A DNA stretch of 64,000 nucleotides from Cercozoa sp. M6MM (taxonomy: Eukaryota; Endomyxa: Ascetosporea). This document shows positions 12,435 through 25,506 of the stretch, piece by piece. The notes beneath the pieces were generated by a model. The model saw only the letters and a list, made by a program, of their open reading frames with translations, did not search any database and was not told the origin of the DNA. The DNA lies in the NCBI GenBank assembly GCA_040357565.1, contig JBDODJ010000038.1, one strand, 5' to 3'. How positions within the stretch are numbered: position 1 is the first letter of the stretch; the number at the start of each line of letters is the position of its first letter. A program made the position numbers and the translations under genes.

Positions 12435-13345
12435 CTCTGCCCAAAAGACGCCACAGACCCATATTTCAGCACAAAAAAAGCACACAAAAACCGAGTGAAA
12501 AATAAAACTCCCACCCCAAAAAATCATGAAGGAGAAACGCACAACTCACTAAGATCGCACCGATTCGCCTAGCAGTTGCCGCTAATCTGTGCCGAGTACG
12601 CAATCAAAGACGTCGCCGTGTGTTGGTGCACGAAAACCACGAGCCTTCGACACAAACACCACACGCTTTGTGTGCTCGCTCGAACCTGCTCTTTGTGCCT
12701 GTGCTATCTCGAGGCGTCGTCGCGTCTCGTCTAGTCGGCCCTGTCGTCGTACTGTACTGGAGCGATTTTCAGCGCCGTCCCCTTAAAAACTTATGTCCAA
12801 ACGGACAGGTGCCTGGTGGTCGCCCTGACTGCTGAAGTCAGCAACTGCTGACCCAAAAACAGCCAGAAGCTGATTTTTGTCTATTAATAAAGATCTAGTA
12901 CCGCCTCTACGTTTAGTGGGCGAGATTCTCTTGCTGATCGCACTTACTTCTACAGCCAGGCGATCGATCAGCGAGCCCAGCGATGCGGGACGGTCCAGTA
13001 CAGTACTTCTTGCACTGTACGCTACTGTACAGTACATATACAGTACTGTACAGGTGTTTTAGTCTTGTCCTGTACTTTTTAGTCTTGTTCTGTACAGTAC
13101 TGGTAAAATTGTAGGAGGTACGAAATCCCTTATTTCGGTCACAGTGGGCTACAAAAAATAAAACTGTGTGGGCGATACCTTAATACACCGTGGCTTTCTA
13201 GATAGTCTAGTGCCGTGCTAACCTTGTTTTTGTGCTACTGACCTTGTCAAAAAGCCGCTCTGAAGTGTACGGGACAGAATGGACTGAATTGCTTTTTCTC
13301 CTGTTTGACTTGCTCTTCCAAGTAGCAGGCGCAGACACTTCAACA
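12435..13345. other. intergenic, 911 bp, divergent, GTAC-rich
   Basis: Between the starts of G-alpha and NOSIP, so it should hold both promoters. A cluster of overlapping GTAC / TACAGTAC palindromes lies at about 12990-13105 and could form hairpins. No gene seen. Confidence 0.5.
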
Positions 13346-15029
<1,684 letters not shown>

Positions 15030-15136
15030 ATCTGGCTATCTCTTCATGCAATCGCAGTTTCGTTCGATGAATTTTTTGTCGATTAATTCAGCTGACTTGG
15101 CTTTAATTTGCCGCGCCATTCGAGCGCTACGCTTTG

Positions 15137-15915
15137 TTAGGCCTGCGGCGCTTGCTGCATGAGATGCGCTGGCATCTGAGCCAAGGCGGCCAGCAGGTCG
15201 GCACCCAGAGGCGCACTCGGTCGCTGCACGTGCGCGTACTCGGTGACGTACTTGTTGCCGACTGCACAGCGACACAGTAAAGAGGCCCAATGTCAGTGAG
15301 AGAAGGAGTACTGTCACACGACTGAGAGCACGTGTAGACAGCGATGGTGCCAAAGTCCATGTCATTGGGCGCAAAGCCAACACCCACGACTGACATGAAA
15401 GTCGGCATCAGTTGGAATTCGAATTGCCTGCAGGTCAAAGAACAAAATGTACCTAGATACAGATTACATGTGCACTACGTATATGCAGTACCGATCGGCA
15501 CCGCAGAGCGAGCACACCGGCACTTGCACAAATGCGTTCGACTCGTCGTTTTTTTCTTCCTCGGCGTCCTCGCGGGCCTCCTGCAGCGCAGCGTCCGATC
15601 TGTGTTGACAGAGAGTATTTATTGTGTGTTTGCACTTTGCAAGGATAGTGGAAGAGGCACCGATCGTTTTCATTGACACTGGCTTTGTCGGAACTGCCGG
15701 CCCAGAGTGCGACACCGCCGGGCTGGTATCGCAATACTTGCTCCGGGTGGTGTTTGACGACACGTTGGAATCTCTACAAGTAGCTGGATAGATGGAGATA
15801 AATAGGAAAGTAGATAGGTAAGCACATAGATAGGTAGATAAAAAGACGGATAGTAAACAGATAGATAAGTAGACAGACATATGGACAGATAGATAGACAG
15901 ATAGTAGATAGATAA

Positions 15916-15968
<53 letters not shown>

Positions 15969-17040
15969 CAGATGGACAGACAAACAAACGAAAGATTATC
16001 TAAAATATTATATAGAGACAAAAGGACACCTCAAACTCCATGTCGTCGTTGCGACTACGGTTTTCGTACTGTTCGAGTTCCTCCACCGTGATCTGTCGCA
16101 CGTCGCTGTTCTGGTCTTTCATGGCTTCCGTGTACTGTCGCAGCGCTTCGTTCGCCTGCGCACGCTCCTCTGGCGTCAGTTTCGAGATGCCACTGCTCGC
16201 AAACTAATCCAGAACAGCACTAAAAAACATGACAGCAGAAGAAACCTCCGCTTGGAATCCTCCTCTTGCGCAACTTCAGTAATCGATGGAACCACCGTTT
16301 CGTCCTCTTCCGTCGAAATATCGAACTGAGGGTACTCCTACATAAAAGAGAATGAAAGTTAAAGTTGAGAGTGAAAAGAATTGTGGCAATGATACAATGA
16401 AATCAAAGTCGGGAATCTGCAGCGAATCGCGCGAAACATCGTCGAATTCGACCGCTTCTTCCTGCAAGAAAAACACAGAGTTGCATTCAAAACGACAACT
16501 GTCAGCGGAAGAAAAGCGCACAAGGTCAGCATCCGGGAAGTCCGGCGCCTCCTCATCGAAAAACTCGTTGCGCAACGGCAGCTGACTGCGAAGCACCACG
16601 GCGCTCTTCCTGCTTTCCCAAGTGTACATATTTGAGTTCAAACAAGTCCTTGCAACTAACGCACTTCAACAAGCAAGTCGCCTTGGCACACGCAAACAGA
16701 AACAGCGTGCGGTGGAAGGCGCGATCCGTGTCTAAGCAGCCAGGTGTGACAAGCATATTTAACATACAGACACGTTTGAATATACCCAATTCGCGCATCG
16801 GGGCGTAAATCTGAGCCAAAAATCGCATGTTGTCGCCGCAATGCTTGCACTTCAGTTCATCTCTGCAAACTCACATTCACAATGAAAGCCAAAGAACCAA
16901 AAGCGTTGCTACCCGCTGGGAAGTTCCGCCGACAGCCAGGCAGGTGACCCTCCAATTTTGCTTGGAAAGTACTGACGCAGCAGCGCATCAGGATGCAGCT
17001 GCGACACTGCAAAGCCGAGGTAGACCGGGTCACTCGACAT
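15137..17040 (-). CDS. PDCD2/PDCD2L family protein
   Basis: The start [14 protein letters not shown] and the following [12 protein letters not shown] match the family's VxLGF...SKLGGxPAWL head. The first cysteine cluster ([29 protein letters not shown]) follows. The C-terminal domain reads [49 protein letters not shown]. There is no MYND zinc finger, so it is closer to PDCD2L than to PDCD2. Family members act as chaperones for the 40S ribosomal protein uS5 and shuttle between nucleus and cytoplasm. About ten exons; one intron contains a (GATA)n microsatellite. It is divergent from bL19m across 242 bp. Confidence 0.9.
15784..15985. repeat. (GATA)n microsatellite in PDCD2-like intron
   Basis: About 200 bp of GATA/GACA tetramers, purest at 15910-15968, inside the intron that precedes the PEQVLRY exon. 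Confidence 0.9.
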
Positions 17041-17282
17041 GATGTTTTCGCTTTGCTGCGAAACGCACAGATCTCCCGATTCAAGCTTTGGCAATTCCAA
17101 CAACAATTTTACCAGACAAAACCGATACGCGCACACACGTGCGTTGATTCCACGTGTTTGCCAAGCCACTGGCTATTGCTTGGCTTTTCTTTTTTGGACA
17201 AAGGTGGCTACCCTGGTCAGCGAAAGCGCAGCAGAGGAGCTCGCACAGGTAGCACGTGCCGCAGTAGTGTCTTACGCCACCG

Positions 17283-19083
17283 ATGAACGCACAGGTAACT
17301 CGGCATGTGGCGCAGGATGCGCGAGATGGCCATTTTTCTAAGCGTCTTTTACATTGCATATGTGCAGCGACTCGTGCGCCAGGTGCGCTGGAAAACCGTG
17401 GCGCCCAAGGGACGATTTCTCGTGCCGGCAGAGTACACCACGAGGGTGTGCACACTAATATTATTTCAAAGTTGGCCATGATCAAAATTATTGTTTTTTT
17501 TTTGTTTCGTGAGTTGTGGATTTGTGATAACAGGAAACCAAGGCCGCCATCGGCAGACTGTCGGAGAAGGCACACAAGGCCATGTAAGCTGTGCTGTTCT
17601 TGTGTGTGGAAGCGCTTGTATGACCAATTCTGCTTCTCAGGTTCCTGGGTGAGTTGAAGGAGCGTCAGCGCAAGGTAGCTTTGCTTTTGGCGTCGCTGTT
17701 CGCATGTCGAAACGTTTTGACGGTTGTTTGTGCACGCAGATGCATCCGATGTACACGGCCGAATTGCCGGCGGATCTGGCTCAGAGAAAAAAGAAGGCGC
17801 TCAGCAAGTCGCTGCCGCCGAACAGCGTTGGCGAGGTGCAGCTTTTTTCATATAATAGTGTGTTTGGGATGGTATAACCATGTTTGTTTGCTGTTGTGCA
17901 GGGCTCGCACTCGGGCAGCGAGTTCATCGAGTTCACTCCCGAGCTGCAAGGTACTCAGACTTCATTCACACTCAGACAGCGTGAGCTGAAGTGGGCAAAC
18001 TCGTGCGTGTGTATTTGTGTGCTTCTGCAGAATTGAACGCGGAACATTACGAGCTGCCAGAGCACGTTGTGCGTTGTTTATTTATTGGCTTTGTTTGTTT
18101 GTAGCATGTGTGTGTGTGTGTGTGTACAGACCAAGTTTCACGGCAAGCCCAAGACGCTGCCGACTCGCTACGAGGCCGCCAAGAAGCTGCGTGAGAGTCA
18201 GATTGCTCCGGTATGCGTTGTTGACTGCTCTGTTGACTGCTCTGTTGACTGCTCTGTTGACATGCGTGTTTTCTGCAGCTTGAGGAGATGTACAGCAAGG
18301 CTCTGAAGCCCGAGCTTCCGTACCCAGTGCCGCACTTGCCTGTGGAACAGGTACTTGTCATATAATTATGGATAGAACTAGATATGTGTGATATCATGTG
18401 CAGTGGCCGGAGAGAGTCGAACGTCGTCAGGCGCCGCAACGCACACTCGCGCAGATCCGACCGAACCGTCCGGGTCACCCGTTCAAGAAGCAGCCCAAGG
18501 GTAGTCCCCTCCTTATATTATATATGTGTAATATTATCTCTTTTTCCTGAGCAGGCAGATACTGGATGGAACTCATTCACCGCGAACTCGTCGCCAAGTG
18601 CGAGGAAGAGTACACGCGACCTCTGGTATCTTTACTCAATACAGCATAGATAGCTATAGACTTGTGTATCTATCGGCGTGTATAGGTGCTTGCCGGTGAT
18701 TGGATTAAGATCACGATGCTCGAGTCGCTTCGCGATCAGGTAGGCTTTCAACTTATCTTGCGCAGGCAGTAGAATTTATGTATGATGGCTTGCGCTTAGT
18801 CCAAGACGCGTGTGGTCGAAGGTCTCGTGATCGCTCGTCGCAACAACGGTTACAGTACCACGATCTTGCTGCGCGTGCCCTGGGCGACCACTGCCGTAAC
18901 TTCTTCACTTTTGTGTCTCGGCCCCAGTACGTATATAATCCTCCTTCGCAGGGCGGCTGGCACGAACTCGTGATTCCGCTGTACTCACCGTTCGTCAAGC
19001 ACGTGCGACCGATTCGACGTGCCGATACGCGTCGCAGCAAGCTCTACTACATGCGCGACTTTGGCTCTCGCCACGAGCCGTAA
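17283..19083 (+). CDS. MRPL19: mitochondrial large-subunit ribosomal protein bL19m
   Basis: About twelve exons give about 310 residues. The last 120 residues are a bL19 domain: WMELIHRELV, VLAGDWIKITM, RVVEGLVIARRNNGYST, then LVIPLYSPFVKHVRPIRRA and RSKLYYMRDF, which matches bacterial EGVVIA...HSPxxxxIxVxRRGxVRRAKLYYLR. The preceding 190 residues are a basic, helical extension (MNAQRLVRQVRWKTV then KAAIGRLSEKAHKAM). An extension and the basic N-terminus fit import into mitochondria. The start at 17283 gives a four-codon first exon and is the least certain join. One intron holds a 12-bp tandem repeat. Confidence 0.85.
18219..18261. repeat. 12-bp tandem repeat in bL19m intron
   Basis: About 3.5 copies of TGTTGACTGCTC. 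Confidence 0.85.
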
Positions 19084-19674
19084 GATGCTGCTCGACTGCG
19101 TGCACCGTGCCTCTCGACTCCTGTGTCGCGTCGCTCGACCATTTTGATTTCGGCTGCACTTGCAGGCTTTCGTTTTCTTTCGGTTCGTTTTTTATTTTAT
19201 TTCTTGCGAAACCCAGCGCCAGAAGATATGTTAACCCACGAAGCTCTCTCAGCGCGACGTCGACGCGAGTCTAGCCTTAAGCACCTGCTTTCGTCTCTTT
19301 AGGGTACAGGCGACTCGACGGCGCGGAAGCCAACTCACCACCGTAGGAGAAAGCGTGATTGGCCACGCTCAAATCCCGTCCACGCGGATGCTCATGATTA
19401 GGGTGGCGCCCGACTTAAGTTTCAATGCGGATGGTTCGAGCAAGGCCACTCTACACGAATGACTGCACTCATTCAGGACGCTCCGAGTTGGACTTCGGGA
19501 AAGCAGATCTTATTAACTGTCTTGGGTGTGCGCGCGGTGCGCCACAGACCCACGCCACGAGCAGTCGCCGAGTGTCGGACTTCGGCTTCAAGGCCGCAAA
19601 ACGAGTCGAGGCACAAAAGCTAGTGTGTTAGCTCTATTACGTGCTTTAAGGAAACACTATTTGAAAGCTCGGCG
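19084..19674. other. intergenic, 591 bp
   Basis: Tandem gap between bL19m and the next + gene. An open frame at 19425-19631 has no recognisable features. No tRNA cloverleaf found. Confidence 0.4.
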
Positions 19675-20845
19675 ATGAAGCGTCTTCTCTTGTTCTGCAT
19701 GAGTGTCAGCACTGTCGCAGCTTCGTGGGTACCTACCCTGCATTCTAGCACACCAAAGACTTGTCCAAATTTGGTTTTCCGTGTCCCAGCTTAAAACAGG
19801 AGCAAAGGAACTCAAAGACAAAGCGCAAAAGGAGTATCAACAAAGAGTGAACTGTTGTGGTGCGCGGCTTTTAACTTTGCCCTCAGCATTCATGGATTAA
19901 AAAGACGATATTTTCGTAGGCGTTGACACCGAGAAAAACGCACTTCGCGTGTCGCTGCGCAACGCCGACGACTATGGTGTGCCCCAAGCACCGAACATGT
20001 GCCAAGACGCTTGCTGCGTGGAAGCATCGTTGGACCAGGGCGGTTTGCTGCTGCACCTTGTGTGGAACATGCCGCGAGCTTCCGACCACGGGCATGTCGT
20101 TGCCCCGCGCTGTGCAGGTGCCTGCGTCCTATAAATTACAGGCACACTGTATCTCGGTATGCGTAGGAACTGACGGGCGCGTTGCTCGCATCGGGGCTTG
20201 GCCAATCACGCTGTCTCCTCCGGGGCAAAGTGACCAGCAGACCTGGATTGCTGAGGTGCCCTGCCCGAAGCCTTCTGAGCTGAGTGAATCTGGTGCTGAC
20301 GCACCGGCGAAGCTGACTCGCTCGATTTCGCTCTTGCAAAACGAGGATGCATTCATTTACTTGAGCGTTCAAGCTGTCGAGAAGTTTGGAAACGTGGTAC
20401 ACACTTCGACCTGCCTTGCGGACACTTCATATTGTATCCTTCACTGTCTTTTGTAAAATGGATGAGCAGACTCCCGAGTTGATTGAGAAAGTTCATGAAG
20501 ATCCTCAGGCGAACTTGGAGTTCGATCTGCACATGCAGTGCTTCAATCAGATTCCGCCTGACTACAGCGGCATCTATAAGTTCTCTCAAAGAGATTCCGT
20601 GATCCGCATGAAGTTGGAGGGAGGTAGCTTTCAACTATCTTGCTTTTTCGTTCCACCCAATCTCGAGGTGATTACGACGCTGACTGACAGAATCCTTGGC
20701 GACACTCCTAGCTGCGGTGCGAACGGCAAGCGAGAACAGAGGCCGAGGCGCAGTTCCGTTGTTCCCGCTACCTGCTCACAACCGACACAACGTCACCTCC
20801 CACTCTGACTCGGACGGAGACACTCCGACCGATGCTCATGCGTAA
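19675..20845 (+). CDS. novel secreted or luminal protein
   Basis: About seven exons give about 300 residues. The first exon encodes MKRLLLFCMSVSTVAASW, a signal peptide with a small-residue cleavage site. The body is polar with conserved-looking cysteines (RVNCCG, NMCQDACCVE, PRCAG, EVPCPKP, MQCFNQIP) and a charged tail (SHSDSDGDTPTDAH). No transmembrane helix is seen after the signal. The cysteine pattern suggests disulfides in a secreted or ER-luminal protein. I do not recognise a family. The join into the last exon (acceptor near 20690) is the weakest. Confidence 0.5.
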
Positions 20846-20962
20846 ACCCTGACGATGAAAACTTGCCGGGAGTTGGAAAACGATAAATTTAAAATGTACT
20901 CAAGTTGGTTTGTAGTAATTTACTATTGCAGCATATTCCGACACTTGACTTAGTAAATTATG

Positions 20963-21692
20963 TTAAGAGGTCGGAACCTCCTCATGGGCCTGTCCTTCAG
21001 CTTCGCTCTTTTGGATGGGGAGGAACAACTTGAACTCGGGTGGCAGCTCTTCTTCAGAGTACAGGCGATCCGAGAAGTAAATGCGCCGAATGCGGCAGTT
21101 TGCATGGATCTGCACCCGCAGAGTTTCAATGTAGTTGGTGCCGTAGGCACGTCGAGTGAAGTCGCTCAAGTTGAACTGAATCTGGTTCCAGCCATCGTCG
21201 AGACGCATCGGCATCGTGCAAATGAACGGTTTCACACGCGTCGTCGACTGGTAATTCGACGCTCGGAAGCGACGCTTGATTCCCTTGTCATCCAGAACAG
21301 TGACTTCGAACGTGAAGTACTTCTTCATCTGGACACATCGACAATCCACAATGTCACCAATAAAGCTGTACACAACAATGAGGTTACATTTTTGATGATC
21401 ATCACAAGGAATGGTAGTTTGATGCCCAGTGTCTTCTTCTTTTCGGCAGGACACGTGATGTAGGTTGTGCTGATGTTGGTGCCGGCCACCTCGAGCACAC
21501 TCGACTGGATGTCGTCGTCGGTGATGCGCTTGATGTGACCGTTGCTTACTGCTCAAAAGGGAAACGAAACGTAGAAGAACAAATGTTCCAGTTGCTGCAT
21601 AGAGTACCCTTCTTGTCCCATATCTGCAGTGGCTTGGACCCGATTGAGTAAAGAATCGACAAGAATCCCGACTGAAACGTGTTGCGAAACAT
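20963..21692 (-). CDS. CFAP20: cilia- and flagella-associated protein 20
   Basis: CFAP20 (BUG22, FAP20) is an axonemal inner-junction protein between the A and B tubules of ciliary doublets. Three exons give about 195 residues. The start [20 protein letters not shown] is the family's signature. [81 protein letters not shown] and [17 protein letters not shown] all follow without gaps. Introns at about 21551-21609 (GTAC donor) and 21328-21387. The near-invariant sequence makes the call firm. Divergent from the membrane protein at 22092. Confidence 0.97.
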
Positions 21693-22091
21693 GCTGTTTT
21701 CTGCTTCTCACTTCACTTTCTTGAAACTGGCGTGTTCACTTGTGTAACCGCGAGGACTCTGCTACGTACGCGTCAGAAGCAAACCAAATCGTCTGCTACT
21801 GAGAGTCGCGCAACAAACTATGGTGATCGGTCATGCAGGCAAAGGTGCAGAAACGCTTTCGTCATTGCATGTGCGTCCAAGAAACGCTCCTCCAAACAAA
21901 TACTAAAATTGATTTCAAAACGAACTAAAAGGAGCAGCGCGCCAAGCAAGCACTTCAAACCCTGCTTCAGTGTATGTCAGGATGTTGCCTGAATGCGGAA
22001 GCTCGGACTTTGATAGTTTGAGAGGAGGCAGTCAAGCTTCGGATCGTACAACATTGCCAGGAAGCAACATGAGATTTCGAAATTTCATGGC
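21693..22091. other. intergenic, 399 bp, divergent
   Basis: Promoter space for CFAP20 and the single-pass membrane protein. No other feature seen. Confidence 0.4.
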
Positions 22092-22592
22092 ATGAGCACT
22101 CCACAAAGAGGCCTAGGCACGCCGAAACTCGAGAAAGGCGAACACTTTGTAGTTGGAGCCATTGTCGCAGCAGGTGTTCTGCTCCTCGCGATCTTTGTTT
22201 ACTGCTGTCGCAAGTGCTACCGGCCAAGAGCGAAAGCGAAAGCGAAGGCGAAAGAGAAGGCGAAACAACAGGCACAGGCCGAAACACCTCCACAACAAGT
22301 GCTTTCAGCAGAAGCGACGATGGTAAACGACCCCGAGGCGACTTTGGGCGGAGCACCGACAGCTTTGCCTCCGCAGCGGCATCTCACTGACACGCAGCGT
22401 CGACTGCAAGTGCAGCAGCAGGGAAACCTGTTCCGACCTGAGGAACCGCACGAGTCTCCTTGTGCAGGCTGTGTGCGCTGCTTGACCTGTGCCCCACGGA
22501 GAAAAAGGAGGAACATCGAGCAATTTCAGTCCAGGAGGCAGTCCGTCCCAACGGAACTCGCCAGCGGCATTCGTGTTTCTGTGGTGCATTGA
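22092..22592 (+). CDS. single-pass membrane protein, basic cytoplasmic tail
   Basis: An intronless frame of 166 codons. Residues about 19-40 (HFVVGAIVAAGVLLLAIFVY) form one transmembrane helix. CCRKCYRP follows, with cysteines typical of palmitoylation next to a membrane, and then a run of Lys-Ala repeats (KAKAKAKEKAKQQ). The remaining tail is Pro/Gln/Arg-rich with a small Cys cluster (CAGCVRCLTC). There is no signal peptide, so a signal-anchor is likely. No family recognised. Confidence 0.5.
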   Translation: MSTPQRGLGTPKLEKGEHFVVGAIVAAGVLLLAIFVYCCRKCYRPRAKAKAKAKEKAKQQAQAETPPQQVLSAEATMVNDPEATLGGAPTALPPQRHLTDTQRRLQVQQQGNLFRPEEPHESPCAGCVRCLTCAPRRKRRNIEQFQSRRQSVPTELASGIRVSVVH

Positions 22593-22786
22593 TGCAAAAG
22601 GGTACATTCCTTTCAACATCATGAATCTCATGAACCTTCTGCATAGTAGCCTTTTGATGCAAGCAGGTGGCACCACTCTAAACCCAGCGAGCGAAAGCGC
22701 GCAAAACCAAACTCGAACGGTGCCCAGGGCACGAGGCGCCCGAATTTAGTTATTTGAGTTGCATTTAAGCGTACGCTAGGACCCAA

Positions 22787-23851
22787 ATGGCCAATCAGCA
22801 GTGCGTCGTGTGTCTTCAAAACAAGCGAGATGTGTGTTTCAGTTTTGTGTGTGTATTTGTGTGCTTGGGTGATCAGAGTTCCCCAAGTTGGATCACGTGT
22901 GGTGTCTAGGTTGCGGTGTGCGCACCGTGCTACCACAGCTTTTGCAGGATATGCTTGCGGCCGTGGTTCCGTGCAGTATCGCCGGCGCGCTGTCCTTTAT
23001 GTCGAGGTAAAAGCCCCCCCCCCAGTCGGCTCCCACCTCTCCTAATTGTACACCTGTGGTACTGCCCGTGTGCAGATCTGGTGGAACAAGTGCTCGTAGA
23101 CTTTAAAAGTCGCACAGAGTTTCTGCTTCGCACGCCAGACGAGTTTGTAAACGAACCTGTGTCGCACGAGGACAGACTCGATTTCCCTTCGATTTTAATG
23201 CGGAGGAAACTGGTCTACGCTCTTGCTGCTTCGCTCGTGCCGCGAAGTATCAACGGTAAAAGTTAAATTGATTTAATGTTAGTTATTTAGATGTCCATAG
23301 GCTTGGTAGGTGAAGCAGCAACGCCTGCAGTTCTCCCTGAAGAAACTCTGATTTCGGCATCTTTCTTCGATGCGTGCTGCGAGTTCTTGCGCCGGGAGAT
23401 ACGGATTCTTCTGGTATGCTTTCACGACTTTGAATGTGTTAATGCCTGACTTGAGAGCTAGGGTGCCGAAAACGAAAACTTTGCAGACGCCGTAAGCGAA
23501 GAGTATTGCATTCAATCACTGCAGGTAAATTAAAACTGATCAACTGAACTGCAAATTGTGTGTTTTTTATTTTGTTGTTAAAGCAGGCCAGTCTTGAACA
23601 AACAACTCGCCAAGGCCGCCGATTTTCGCTGCTTCAGCACGCTGAGTTTTGTCGCCGGATGCGACGCTTGCTGCGTGACGATGCGTCCACGTCAGTTCTC
23701 TCAGTCTGGGGTCCGATGCTTTCGATCTGCCAAAGGTTGTGCTTGTTGTAGATTGCTCCGAGAGTTGCGATACTTTGTCTCTCTGCACTCGAACCTCTCG
23801 GATTTCGACGCATTGGCGCGGTACATGGATGCACCCATCGAACTTGACTAA
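22787..23851 (+). CDS. RING-finger protein, TOPORS-like
   Basis: The N-terminus is a C3HC4 RING split by an intron: CVVCLQNKRD, CAPCYHSFCRICLRPW, ARCPLC. Such fingers bind E2 enzymes to add ubiquitin. The rest (residues about 55-250) resembles the TOPORS region after its RING: FFDACCEFLRREIRILLG is close in pattern to FFRxNPAxxxRLxPWLxRELxxLxG, and LLRELRYFVSLHSNLSDFDALARY to FLxxRTEHFxHEFxxFARSPFNMxAYD. TOPORS acts as a ubiquitin and SUMO E3 ligase and also localises to basal bodies. Six exons; the last intron is best read with a GTCAGT donor, because a 16-nt alternative is implausible. RING is certain; the TOPORS link is an inference. Confidence 0.65.
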
Positions 23852-23979
23852 ACAATCAAAGCAACACCAATCGTTTTTTTAAATCTTTACTACTGTCGAT
23901 TAACTGCAAGGATAACGTGTTTACGCACGTGTACAGACAGAGGTCTTAGCTTAAAATAGAATCTAAGTGCACGAGAAGC

Positions 23980-24907
23980 ATGGTGTGTTGGATTTCGAAA
24001 TGTTGTTTGTTTTTTGTTTTTTGTATTTTGATTTTTTTCCCTCCCGTCGGTGTTAGGACGAAACGCACGAGTTGCAGCAGCGACTGTACTTTGGAGAAAC
24101 ACTGCAGCGAATCAGAGCAACGCAGGTCGGCGTTTTCGGCACAGGTGCACTGGCCGACGAGGTGAAACGACAACTCGAATTGAGTGGTGCTCAACTCGCC
24201 AATGTCAATGAGTAAAGTTTGACTTTCTTGTATTTTCCTGTCTTACAACAAACACAAAAATAAAAAAACGAAAAATCGGCAGTGTTGAAGTCGCGATTGC
24301 TTGCGGAAATTGCAATGTTCCGGACGCTGTTCCCAACGGTGCTTTGCTGTTTTACCCCCCTGTTTACCCCCCTGTTTACCCCCCTGTTTACNNNNNNNNN
24401 NNNNNNNNNNNNNNNNNNNNNNNNNNNNNNNNNNNNNNNNNNNNNNNNNNNNNNNNNNNNNNNNNNNNNNNNNNNNNNNNNNNNNNNNNNNTATATATAT
24501 ATATATATAGATACATATAGATGTATATAGATACATAGACACATATAGAAATATACATATATATATATATATATATAGATACAGATGTATATAGATACAT
24601 ATAGATGTATATAGATACATATAGATGTATATAGATACATATAGATGTATATAGATACATATAGATGTATATAGATACATATAGATGTATATGGATACAC
24701 ATAGATGTATATATATATAGATAGATATATATATATATATAGATACATATATATATATACAGATATAATATACACTAGGACATGGAACTGCCGACGATCC
24801 GCTACCGTTGCGCCGGCTGGTCGAATGCCGCCAGTGCCGCCGCCTCTCCGAGTCCCAGTCAGTCTGCTCTGTCCGGCAGCGACAGCGCCGAGATGCGCGA
24901 CGACTGA
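23980..24907 (+). pseudogene. E1-like (ThiF/SAE1-type) gene interrupted by assembly gap
   Basis: Only the two ends are visible; this is a partial model, not proof of a pseudogene. A one-codon first exon (ATG at 23980) joins to HELQQRLYFGETLQRIRATQ and VGVFGTGALADEVKRQLEL, which follow the pattern of the inactive E1 halves SAE1/NAE1 (YDRQIRLWG...RLRxSRVLLVGxxGLGxEIxKNLxLxG). A second exon runs into a tandem repeat and then 100 N. After the gap comes an AT-rich repeat and a final frame starting [13 protein letters not shown] and ending AEMRDD. Family members pair with UBA2/UBA3 to activate SUMO or NEDD8. The missing middle cannot be judged. Confidence 0.4.
24351..24768. repeat. tandem repeats flanking a 100-N gap
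   Basis: Left: about 3.4 copies of TTTACCCCCCTG (24351-24391). Gap: N at 24392-24491. Right: TA dinucleotides, then about six copies of a 20-bp unit TAGATACATATAGATGTATA up to about 24768. Confidence 0.9.
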
Positions 24908-25506
24908 TCTCGAGAGTTCACCTACGCTAGCCGAAGAAACCCACCCTAACTCGGCCTAGCCTAGTGATCATCGTGTCGACAATTTACAGTACATACCGTA
25001 CACTATCGTATGGTGTGACCAGCGTAGCCCGCTGCCACACCCTACCCGTTGTTTGGAGACTGAACGTCAACTGAACGCTACACTAAGGTAGCGTAAGTGG
25101 GTGGTGGGGACGTTCGGGCTCTACCCTGTCTTGTCTGCATTCAAACACTTCGTCTTCAAGTGGTGCCGTTTGCGTTTTGCTGACCCTGGTGATTTGCAAC
25201 TCTGTCCCGAGTCAATATAAAGTTGCATCTGTTTTGGCGACGGTGCTCGCTCGCTTAGCGACAAGACCGGCGGCGCACTGATACTCTAATCATTTGCGAA
25301 GACTGCGACCTGCAAAGTCTCACATCTCTATTCGTGTTGTCTGTGACATGTGCAGGTGGTGTCTTTGCTCCAGCGTGGCATATCCTGCCTACGCCTCCGT
25401 ATACAGGTACGCATTGGAGCAAAGTCTGTAGTGTCTTTCGACTATTTACGCAGCACGAGTGCCTTTAGGCAATCGAGTCGCCGGACTAGCGCGATGACAA
25501 ATCGAA
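24908..25506. other. intergenic, 599 bp
   Basis: Between the gap-interrupted gene and the zinc-finger gene. A possible upstream exon starting at 25348 (MCRWCLCSSVAYPAY) can be spliced but needs a different phase; I left it out. Confidence 0.35.

Noticed and set aside
19300-19420. tRNA-like T-arm around CTCAAATCCCG
   Set aside because: No matching acceptor stem, D-arm or anticodon arm could be drawn.
23742-23757. 16-nt intron in the RING gene
   Set aside because: A donor GTCAGT about 45 nt upstream gives a normal intron and keeps phase.
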